Shown piece after piece: positions 34,163 to 43,826 of a stretch of 64,000 bases of DNA. The stretch's first letter is position 1. Every line of letters begins with the position of its first letter. Location of the stretch: NCBI GenBank assembly GCA_018398765.1, contig JAHBMJ010000642.1, positions 1 through 64,000 on the forward strand, read 5' to 3'. The notes under the pieces were generated by a model. The model did no database searches. It had not been told where the DNA came from and worked only from the letters and a program-made list of their open reading frames with translations. The position numbers were made by a program, and so were the translations under genes. The stretch comes from Chromera velia. Its lineage: Eukaryota > Sar > Chromeraceae.

Positions 34163-35117
34163 ACTGCAAGGTGCGGGATGCATATTCATAGAGCGAGCGT
34201 CCTTGAACTTCAGAGATGCCAAAGGGATTTGATGGTTTGGTCTATACATCTGTCGACGGGTGAGAATTTCATTCTCTGCGTGTCCGTACAATCCTCGCAG
34301 CGCGCACCTTCATAGCTTGATCGAGTGCAGTGGACGCTATGATATGCCTTTAAAAACTCAGGCGTGCTTAATGGCAGAGGATCTGGTGTACATGCAAAGA
34401 AAGCCTGCCTGCTTGAGCGGAAGAGAAAAGAAACATTACAGTGGCTTTGGAAGGAAGGAAAACTCTGCATGAACGGGAAGGGAGAAGCTCCGTCTCTGCA
34501 TGTGTGCACACTCGATCGAGCATTGGTTTAGTACATATATATGTTTTGAGGTAGAACAGAGTGCTCCTACATGAGAGTGTGCTCTTCAAGTTTTCTTGGA
34601 AATTTGATGCGTTCCCTGATCTGATGCAGATGCACGCTGAAGGCGCGTTCCCCCCCCCACACCACCCCACCCCCACCAAAAACCCCAAGTCTGTCTGTCC
34701 AAGTGTTTCGTTACATACCTGATTCATGATTATACCGCTTTCTGGACGGACTGTCGATATTTGTTTGAATTTCACTTTCCCAGTATAGCCCTTCGTGTGC
34801 ACCTCCTTCTATCTTTGCGTCTGACAGCACTTGTCTGCACGGTAACCGTTGCGCGCATCAGCCTGCCTGCGTGCACCGCTGCTGTATCCCGTTACACCCG
34901 TTTCCGTCAGATCTCTAATGAGATCTTCTGTGTGCGTTGCGACTCCATGTCGTCCTCAGAAACCCCTCGCTAGTATTCTCTCCATACGACTTGAAGTAAG
35001 ACAAGCGTAGTCTCTCGATCTGCACGAATTCTTGGCGTTCCATGCATGAAAACAATTTGTCAATCAATACTTTGTGTTCTCTGGTCTTCTTTGATTTTCC
35101 CCTAGATTTTCCCCTAA

Positions 35118-35781
35118 ATGCGGAGTCCGGTGAAGGAAGGTCAAGAGAGAGAAAAAGCCAGGTGAGAATAAGAAAAAGTGCGGAAGTCGCTGCATCGGAC
35201 GCTCCTCCCCAGTCACTGAGGTGAGTATCTCAGCCACTCTCCCCCTTGATGTGTGTGCGTCTGTGGGGCAGGCGAATCTTCTCTCGCTGTTTCGACATGC
35301 ACTGCTCTGTATAATTCTGTATAGATGCAAAAGGGGGTACTCTCTCTGTCCGATAATCTTGTCTGGCAGTCCGTCGATCAACCCAAAAGGAGATGGGAAG
35401 AGAAAGAGGCGCTTGCATGCATCGACTGCTGAAGATGAAAGTAATGCTGATTTGAGATCGAAGCACCTCCAAGACATTTGCCACACATATTCATGCTTCG
35501 ATGAATGAATCAGTCTTTCGAGTAGCATTCTTTGCTTTCAGTTCTTCCCCGTCTTCTTTGGCCAGTCTGTTCGTCAAGTAAACTTAAAGAACACAGTTAT
35601 TGGACTGGTACACAATTAATGTAGTCTCGATCATCCTCTTTATGGAGCTAGCAAATGTCTCTTCTTGCTGTTGTTGCAGCTCACGACTCGGCCGCCCGGT
35701 CAAGTTCCCTCTGGAACTAAACGCAGAGACGTTCGCATTGTTGGGAAGACACGATGTCATGCTGGAGGACTTCGGAGAGTC
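35118..35781 (+). CDS. Possible exons of an unrecognised gene
   Basis: Three exon-like stretches: ATG at 35118 reading MRSPVKEGQEREKA to a GTGAGA donor near 35161; a lysine/arginine-rich piece after GGCAG at 35369 (SINPKGDGKRKRRLHAS); and 35680-35781 after TTGTTGCAG reading SRLGRPVKFPLELNAETF to a GTTGGT donor. The first two join in phase; the join to the third is unresolved. No family recognised. Confidence 0.25.
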
Positions 35782-36019
35782 AGTTGGTATCTGTTTCGTG
35801 CATCAGACTCTCTTTGTTCCTCTCTCCCCCCCCCCCCTCTTTCTTTCATACATACACATATACACATACACACACCCACGCTCTGACTGTTTTACTTACG
35901 GATTCCTTGCCTCGTGGACCAGCACTCCCTTGTTGTTCCTCTTTTTCTCTTTCGTTTCCTGCCCCTCTCTTGTCACATTTTGATTGCATATCATTCTCAC
36001 ACCTGTTTGTCGCCTTCGT

Positions 36020-36278
36020 TTGCCTTTCTGCGCAGGAGTCCGCCATCTCCGCCCACCCATGATTGTGACGGGTTTCCGATTGTGCACATCATAAGAATGG
36101 TCTGTCACCGTCTCTGTATGCATCTCTCTCCACCTGAGGCTCTTGTGTGTTTCTTGTCTATGAGATTCTCCCTTCGCTTCGTAATTTTTTTGTTTTCTGC
36201 CTTTCTGCGCAGGTGTCCGCCGTCGCCGCCTCCCCCGATTCCGCTTGTGCACATCGCAACGATGGTCTGTCACCGTAT
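36020..36278 (+). repeat. Tandem duplication of an exon-like unit
   Basis: Two copies, 36020-36110 and about 36190-36278, each with TGCCTTTCTGCGCAG (an acceptor-like end), a CCGCC-rich start and GATGGTCTGTCACCGT at the end. Both translate similarly in one frame (PPSPPTHD..., PPSPPPPI...; both ending MVCHR). Separated by about 90 bases of pyrimidine-rich sequence. Confidence 0.7.
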
Positions 36279-36299
36279 CCCCTGTACATTAATTCGTAG

Positions 36300-37775
36300 T
36301 GGTTAAAAAAAAAAAATCAACTCATTTTCCTGGCTTCGCGCGTTTGGCACGTGACTGCTCTGCGCCGCAGACTGCGCGCACGCGTCAGGTTTTTGTGTCA
36401 TTCATGCACGGAGAAGGCCAGGCGCGAAACCCAGACCCATGTGTTGAGCATCCGCAATTTAGCATCACTTTTCGATCACCCAAGGCGTTCGTCTTTGACA
36501 AACATTTTTTTACCTTAAAAAATGATACCTCCAAAGCAGTCTTCTTGATTATTTCATTAGGATGAAGACTAGTTTTTAATATATCGTTTGTGTGTTATAC
36601 CACATAATACCATAGTGCATAATAATTAGATCAACATATTGAAGTTTCTTGCTGAGTATTCAGAAAATAAGAAAATGGAAAATAGTTAAGTGAACGTTGT
36701 ATTATAGAAGACCAAGAGTTATGTTAAATTTTTCAAAAGTTAATAATTAAATGAATCATTATTGTTTTGCTAGTATTTGCTAGTTGTTTTAGCTGTATAT
36801 TAGGCTAGGTTTTTGTTATTTATTATGTATGGCCCTATAATTTGAGACTGTAAAATAAAATCGTTTTTTTAATAATGCAGTATACAACTTTTGAATCTTA
36901 CTATGCATTGTTTTGTTTCTCCTGTCCAGCAGCCTTGTGGCATCCAGACAGCTATAGGAGGTAAAGCAAAAACAAGAACCTTAAGAAGACCTAGAGAAGG
37001 AACATGACTCGTTATATGAGCAATACTAATTAACTCAAGTAACATCTTACAGGTTCAATCCTACTTTGACTCTAAGAGGTTCTATTGAGCTTTGTCTTCA
37101 GACTTCTTCCGACTCCACATAAATCCGACTGTATAGGTTTAATGACTTTGACTGATTTTAACTCGACTTCAACTCGAACCTGCCGTAGGATGTTACCTAG
37201 ACAACATATTGCTAATGAGGCCAAATGTAGACTTACGTGCATGTGTAGAGCTTCAAGTGCAACACGTACAGGCAGACTAAGCGCGGCGGCGGAGCATGGC
37301 ATCAGTGCGTGGGCTTATTTAGTCATAGCGCATGCGAAAGCTCAAAGGGTGGTACCACAGGGTAGGACTCTATAGAGCATGCAACGTTATTTGATTCTAG
37401 TCAATCGTACATTACACATGAAATTAACACTACACAAACGGATAGATTTGCTGATCAATTTTAAAAATATTGGAAAAAAAAATATGAAAAAAATGAAAAA
37501 AAATATAGTGTATTATGATTATGAGCTTGGACAAAGTGTATAAAGTGTTATAAGGTGTCTAACGTTTGGTATCAGACAGTATCACACAGAGTGCGTTTTT
37601 ATAGAAAAATTCACTAAAAAAAATAAAGAAGGAGACCGTTATTACTTCAAGCTGCTTTCAATTATTATTGGCTAAAAAACATATTATTGGATTATTGGAA
37701 ACACTTATCATGGTAAATCGAATTTTTAAAAGTGATAGTCATCATGCATTGATCTGCTTATTAAACCATACCATA
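36300..37775. other. AT-rich spacer, no recognised gene
   Basis: No coding signal except a 97-codon open stretch at 37085-37375 with atypical composition. Poly-A runs near 37480-37500 and 37620. Confidence 0.45.
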
Positions 37776-38190
37776 CGGAATACACTTAACCAGTTGGGTA
37801 AGTACCTCAAGGAGCTATTTAGGGGGTCCGTTCATATTTGATTGGTGCACACCATCGGGGGCTTAGGCATGTCTTGTCTGCTGCCATGGGGCAGGGGCTA
37901 CGGCAACACGCACAAAGTATATGCTTTTCGGAACTGCGCATGTCATATGTGCAACTCCGTGTGAGTTACACTTGAGGGGTACGCATGCGTAAATAAGTAA
38001 GGCACACGTGATCGCGGCTCCGTACGAGTTGCTTGAGGGGCATATTTTGGAACTCGGACGACATCGACTGACCGTGATAGAGACAGAACCGATCCCCCCC
38101 CCCCAAAATGAAAAAATGCGTTATGCGAGTGCGTGCGATCTCAGGGCCTCTCGGCTGATCTCAGCAGAGCTGAGCTGCCCCCCGAGGCGA
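37776..38190 (+). repeat. Hairpin repeat family, copy B, full unit
   Basis: 415 bases. Starts ACGGAATACACTTAACCAGT (a diverged palindrome head), has the GGGGGCTTAGGCATGTCTTG and GAGTTACACTTGAGGGG blocks, then poly-C with AAAATGAAAAAATGCG, CTCAGCAGAGCTGAG (38160-38174) and ends CCCCCCGAGGCGA. Confidence 0.85.
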
Positions 38191-38301
38191 CCTGACTTAC
38201 GTGACGATCAAGGCACTAACGCAAGTTTGAAATCTTTTTGATCTGCATGGGTGTGTCACGTATGTCTGAAAGGAACAGCTATGTATAAGTCTACATATAT
38301 G

Positions 38302-38731
38302 TACGGGATACACCCAACCAGTTAGGTGAGTGCCTCGGGGGGCCATTTAGGGAGTCGGCCAGAATTTGATTGAGGCAAACCATCGGGGGCTTGGGCATGT
38401 CTTGCCTACATAGGCAAGTGGCGGAGGCCACAGCAACGTGTGCAAAATGTGCTTTTTGAGACCGCATCATGCGAATAATACAAATGCAACTCCGTGCAAG
38501 TTACTTGAGGGGCACATATTAGGTATTAGCGAAATAATTATAATGCGATCGCAGCTCTATACGAGTTGCTTATAATTGTTTAAGGGACATATTTTGGAGT
38601 TAAGACGACACCGTGACAGACAGACAAACATCGAACCCCCCCTCCAAAATGAAAAAATGCGTTATGCGAGTGCGTGCGATCTCAGGGCCTCTCGGTTGAT
38701 CTCAGCAGAGCTGGGCTGCCCCCCGAGGCGA
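38302..38731 (+). repeat. Hairpin repeat family, copy C, full unit
   Basis: 430 bases in the same order as copy B, from ACGGGATACACCCAACCAGT to CCCCCCGAGGCGA. This is the best guide to the consensus and is direct-oriented to copy B, about 110 bases apart. Confidence 0.88.
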
Positions 38732-38779
38732 TACAACAAAGAAGTATAATATGCATACATATACGTACAAAATTTATAA

Positions 38780-38830
38780 ATGGGATACACCCAACTAGTT
38801 GGGTGAGTGTCTCGGGGGGTATGTATATAA
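38780..38830 (+). repeat. Hairpin repeat family, copy D, head only
   Basis: Contains the perfect 18-bp palindrome CACCCAACTAGTTGGGTG (38788-38805) followed by GAGTGTCTCGGGGGG, then diverges. Confidence 0.8.
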
Positions 38831-38893
38831 GTGGCCGTAAAAGAATTAAATGCCGGCCTATGCATTGTAAGCCGGGGTCATGATGAAAAAAAA

Positions 38894-38965
38894 GACTAAG
38901 CCAGGAATCGAACCCGAGACTACGCGTATGTGAATAGAATATGCTACTGACTGAGCTACATGCCA
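38894..38965 (-). repeat. tRNA-like pol III unit (SINE head or tRNA pseudogene)
   Basis: On the minus strand an A-box-like TAGCTCAGTCAG (38958-38947) and a perfect B box GGTTCGATTCC (38914-38904) are spaced as in tRNA genes, followed by eight T residues at 38893-38886, a pol III terminator. A T-arm can form with two wobble pairs, but the two ends do not pair as an acceptor stem and no convincing anticodon arm forms. A tRNA-derived retroelement head or decayed tRNA is more likely than a working tRNA. Confidence 0.45.
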
Positions 38966-39084
38966 AAACACTATTGCGAAGAAGGGGCGCGTTGCGGTGA
39001 AAGGGCGCGTCATTGCAGGTATGCGGTGGCCGATCTAACCAATTATTTTGATGCACGCACGTACTTAAAACCGATTTCTCCCGA

Positions 39085-39210
39085 CTTTTAAATTCTTCAT
39101 AATTTTGTGTGACACCTCAAAAAATATATGGAGAGCTGCGATATGCGAGTGCATGTGATCTCGGGGCCTCTCGGCTGATCTAAGCAAAGCTGAGCTGCCC
39201 CCCGAGGCGA
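39085..39210 (+). repeat. Hairpin repeat family, copy E, tail only
   Basis: Begins with a CATAATTTTGTGTGACAC box, then GAGAGCTGCGATATGCGAGT, a slightly mutated hairpin (CTAAGCAAAGCTGAG) and CCCCCCGAGGCGAT. Shares its 5' box with copy F rather than B/C, so E and F form a subfamily. Confidence 0.8.
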
Positions 39211-39589
39211 TGGATCGCTAGCTGCATGCTCTACATAATATATGTACGTGATTAGCCGATTATTTTGACGCACGCATGTACTAAAAGCCGATTTCTCGTC
39301 ATAATTTTGTGTACGGGATGCACTTCTGCACAATTAAGGTCTTTCTGATTCAAAGGGTAGCCTTTTTTCAATGAAAGAATTGAAGTGTCTCAAAGGCTCT
39401 GCTCTGTATCTCCTTTGTCTCTTTTCTCTCTCTTTTGATTGTCCAACCTGTTGTGAAGCCGCGATTGATCAGTTGTATCAAAGTGATTGAAGTCACGCCT
39501 ATTTTCGTTGCTGATAGTTTTAGGATGGAACAAATCAACAAACTAGGTTAGATCCGCCTCTCATATATGCGGCATACATGAAAAAACCC

Positions 39590-39716
39590 TCAATCATAAT
39601 TTTGTGTGACATCGATCCCCCCCCCCCAAAAGATGGAGAGCTGCGATATGTGAGTGCGTGCGATCTCAGGGCCTCTCGGCTGATCTCAGCAAAGCTGAGC
39701 TGCCCCCCGAGGCGAT
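39590..39716 (+). repeat. Hairpin repeat family, copy F, tail only
   Basis: Same subfamily as copy E, with a 10-11 base poly-C run, hairpin CTCAGCAAAGCTGAG and the terminal CCCCCCGAGGCGAT. Confidence 0.82.
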
Positions 39717-39993
39717 AAAAGGGTAAATGACAGGGTATGCGAAATTTATCTTAGGGCCTTTTCTGTACACTTGAGCTGCCCTCCGAGGTCACATGCCAAT
39801 GAATTAAAAGAGTATACGCATGCCGGAATCTACGTACATCAATCAATGAACGAATTCTGGCCAACTCATTCACACATGCAGTTCATCTTCCACCTCTATT
39901 CAAACAGCTCACAACCACTAGCTGAGTGTTAGAAATCGTTGTAACAAAGCCTCTGATACACCTTTGAAGACCTATGAAGGTAGGCATTTTTCG

Positions 39994-41361
39994 ATGATGA
40001 CCGAGGAAGACGAGAAGTATCCTGAGTTGAGCAACTATTCGGCTCCCGGTTCTCAACTCGGAAGGGAGCAGGAGAATGCTGAGGTCCTCAGAACGAGAGA
40101 GGCAGAGTGCAGCCCTGCAGTAGACCCTGGAGAGGACCGAGAATTCTGCACCATTCATGTCGCCCATCAGGTGTTTGTCGTGGAGAAACGATTTTCACGT
40201 TTTCGATGGACGGGTTCGGGTGCTTGGGGGAGTGTGTTGATGGTGGAGAGTCAAGACGGTCAGCGCTCTGCCATCAAGAAGCTTCGACACACCTTTGAAA
40301 GCCCTGATACCGCGAAGAAGGTCCTACGTGAAGTCCGGCTCCTCCGCCACCTGAGGCATGAGAACATTATCTCGATAGAGGATGTCTATTGTTCAGGTCA
40401 GTCAGTGAAGCTTCGGACGCATGCAGATAAATTCGGTTCACTCCACATGTGCGACCATTCATGATTCTCATGAACCCCATCCGTCTATGCTCTGTGCAGG
40501 TGGGTCACGTGACAGCTACGCCGATGTGTACATCAGAATGGAGGCAATGGATGCGGACCTCCACTCCGTTTTGAGTAAGGAGCAGAAGCTGACAGAGACA
40601 CACCACCGATTCTTCATGCACCAACTAATTCGGGGTCTCCTCTACCTCCATGACTCGGAGGTGCTTCACAGGGACATCAAACCCTCCAACCTCCTTGTCA
40701 ACCAGAATTGTGACCTCAAGATTGCAGACTTCGGACTCGCAAGGATCAAACCCAGCGCCGCCACCGGAACTAGTGGAAGCAGCCCTTCCAACGCCTCCGT
40801 CAAACTCCCCCCCCACGCCCCGCAATCAGAAAAAGATAAAGAACGAACAGCAGAGGACGGTCTTAGAGGAGAAGAGACTCTCAGCAGACTCACCTCCCCT
40901 GTCGGAGATCAGCGAACACTCCCGCAGCAGACAGGGCTTGTTGCCACTAGGTGGTACAGAGCCCCCGAATTGCTCTGGGAATCCGACGGGGTTTATGATG
41001 AGAAGGTAGACATCTGGTCTGCCGGTTGCGTGCTTGCAGAGATGCTTAACAACGGAAAGCCTCTCTTTCCTGGAAAGTCAGAGGCTGAGCAACTGCAGCT
41101 GATCCTCTCTCTTCTGGGCCCCCCGGCACCTGAAACGGTGCATGGCCTCTCTGTGACTGCCGCCCGCCGAATCAACAAGTCGGCAACCCGAGCCGAACCC
41201 CCCATCGTTTCGAAGGGAACGGGAACTGCCGAGGCGGAGGCGTCAAGCAGAGGGGTGCAGGGGAAGACGGGGGAGACGGAGCACACAGCTGAGGACCGAT
41301 TTCGCGCTTCTCTGGAAAGACACAAAAGGAGGAGGGCCAACCTGAGGTCTGTCTGTCTGCA

Positions 41362-41398
<37 letters not shown>

Positions 41399-41405
41399 GT
41401 TTTTC

Positions 41406-41442
<37 letters not shown>

Positions 41443-43509
41443 AGACAGCACAGCTAGAGATAGAGGCAAGAGAGACACTGTGAAGAAGAAACAGAGCTAG
41501 AGATAAAGAGAGAGCTCTGACAGAGAGCATCAGACAAGCCCTTCATTCTTTGCATGTTGCCGTCCTTCCGAACGAGTTTCCCGTCTGGTCTTTCTTTTTC
41601 TGTGCTTTTTTTTTTAAATTACGTGCCCGCGTCTCCTTGTCCTTGTCCTTGCCCTTCTGTTTTTTCCTTCTCATTGACTTCGTTCTCTCATCTGTTTCAA
41701 GCTCAGGTGCTTTAACCTTCCTGTAATGATCTCGGCAATCATGCTATTTCCGGTTTTTGTCTTGCTTTTTGTCCTTCCTGCATTCTCTCCCTTCTTCATT
41801 GCGTGTTTGTCCCCCCCTCTCTGGTTGTCGATCTGCCTGCCTGCAGGACCCTCTTTCCCTCAAGTCACCCCGACTGCCTCGACCTGCTTGCCGCCATGCT
41901 CGCCGTGGATCCTGCGGAGCGTCCGTCTGCTGCTGACTGCCTCCGTCACAGGTGGCTCGCGGTGGACTGGGAAGAATCTGACGATGAGGGGGAGGGCGTG
42001 GGGGAAGGCGTGGGAGAGACGCGACACTCTGCTCCTCCATCGGCCCGTCGTTCATCTGGAATAGGGGAGAGGGAGGAGGAAAAAGAAAAAAGGAGGGGAA
42101 AAGCCCCGATGTGGAAAGACGAACTGAAGAAGAGAAGCTTGAACGAAGAGAAACCCACACGGAGCCTGTCGGGGTTACCCGATTTTGCTTTCGAGTTGAA
42201 GTCCTCCCAGGCCTCTGTGCCTATGACTGCTCGACTGCAACTGTTGGGGGACTTTCTGTCGCCCTCCAAGGTGTCGCAAGAGAGAAGGAAAGAGAAGGAG
42301 AAAGAAGGAGAGGAAGAAGAAGGACACGGAAAAGGGGGTGAAGTGCAAAGGAAACTCCCGAATCACGGAGAAAAGTTGCGTCTCCCCTCTTCGTCTTCCC
42401 ACTCGATCGGCCTTGATGATTCATTCCCATGCACCGTCTCCTACTTTCGACGTGAGTTATTGATGGAACAGAAACTGTGGTCACGCAGACTTTTCCAGGA
42501 AGTCCACCACGATTCTTCCTCCTCTTCTTCCACAGCGGCTCCTTCTTCACCCCCTCCTCCCCAGCCCGATGACATCTCTCCTGTCGTCTCTCCGGTCGAC
42601 GGACGCAGAGGTCTCACTCGGGGGTTTCTTCAGGAGAGAGAACATTCGAATCACACCGCCGGGGGAAAGTCCGCGGGAAGTTTTCCTCAAGGCCAGCACC
42701 CCTCTCATCACACCGACAGCAGAAAGAAAGAGGCGGTTCGTGGACTAGCCAACAACCCATCAGGCTCCTGTCCCAATGACGGAGTCGTCTCGGCTCCGGC
42801 ACACAGGGAGGGAGTAGGGGGAGAGAAGCACCAAAGTCCCTCCCCTTTGTCATTCGGTCTCCCGGAAGCGCGCACTCCCCCCGCATCTGCGAATTTCGCC
42901 ACCTTCGCCGCACCAGAGACGCAGCAGAAGATTGTGGGCAAGGAATTCCCAGAAGATGCTTCTTCTTCTTCATGCGGTGGGGTTTTGTCTCTTTTGTCAA
43001 ATCATCCGGGGGGTGGAGAGAAACTGTCTCCATCCTCTTCTTCGTCTGGCCGTTTTCCTACTCCCGTCCCGTCTTTCGCTTCCTTCTCCTCCTCTCCCTC
43101 TCCTGCGAAAGATCAGTCAATGGGCGCGTCGTCTTGCGCCGCTGCCGCTGCTGCCGTTCAAGCTCTGACTACATCTACCACTGCTGCTGCTGCCGTTCAA
43201 CGTCTGACTACATCTACGACTGCTGCTGCTGCCGTCGCGACTCTTGCTGTCGCGAGTCTGTCGAGGGAAGACACCCTTCAGGTGAAGAATAGGAAGAGGG
43301 AGCCTAAGAGGGTATTCAACCAGGGTCCCCCTCGGCAGAACAAGAACTGCCTCTCTGAAACCAGACACGAGAGATCACCCCCCGTGCTTCTCCACGGTCC
43401 ATCTCCGTCTCAGTCTCCGTCTTGTGGGAAGGACCGGCGCTCTCTCTCTGTGACTGTCGGCTTCTTGCCTCACTCGCGTCCCCACAGGTGGCGCTTGGCG
43501 ACGGTTTGA
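39994..43509 (+). CDS. MAP-kinase-like CMGC protein kinase with long C-terminal tail
   Basis: Exons 39994-40396, 40500-41346 and 41847-43509 join in phase to 970 residues. The kinase domain is complete: glycine loop GSGAWGSV (74-81), AIKK lysine 95, alpha-C glutamate in LREVRLL (113), HRDIKPSNLL (191-200), DFG (211-213), VATRWYRAPEL (282-292), DIWSAG (305-310) and VDPAERPSA (437-445). The HRDIKPSN and VATRWYRAPE strings place it in the MAPK/CMGC group. The usual T-x-Y activation pair before VATRW is T-G-L, lacking tyrosine, and the activation segment is about 80 residues owing to a Ser/Gly/Lys-rich insert. A second insert lies at about 350-415. Residues beyond about 455 are Ser/Pro/Glu-rich and disordered, with an imperfect coding repeat (AVQALTTSTTAAA). 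Catalysis looks intact. First ATG of a pair at 39994 chosen. Confidence 0.9.
43137..43245 (+). repeat. Coding tandem repeat in the kinase tail
   Basis: Two and a half copies of a ~48-base unit containing GCTGCTGCTGCCGTTCAA and TCTGACTACATCTAC, encoding alanine runs followed by LTTSTT. Confidence 0.75.
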
Positions 43510-43714
43510 TTCCGATATGGGGGGGGGTGAACTTTCTGCGACGCTCGCAGACTTTCCTCTCTCTTCTCCTCTTTATTCTTTCTCTTACTCTTTCTGCATA
43601 GGTGGGTTTCTTTCCAGAAGCGCTTGCCGGGTGTTGCTGGAACCATTGGTATAGGTGGGTCTCCGGCATGCCCGACAGTGTGATGGACTGTCAAAGGCCC
43701 ATTCGACGTTTTTT

Positions 43715-43737
43715 CCTTTCTCTCTCTCTCTCACGTT

Positions 43738-43822
<85 letters not shown>
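43715..43822. repeat. (CT)n / (CTTT)n microsatellite
   Basis: CT units interrupted by a short CTTT block, just 3' of the kinase stop codon. Translates in other frames as Leu/Ser runs, which are artefacts. Confidence 0.95.

Positions 43823-43826
<4 letters not shown>

Noticed and set aside
37776-38731. Helitron 3' ends
   Set aside because: The hairpin is suggestive, but no CTRR terminus or A/T host dinucleotide is visible at the constant 3' end.
38894-38965. Functional tRNA gene
   Set aside because: The ends do not form an acceptor stem and no standard anticodon arm is evident, although the pol III boxes are good.
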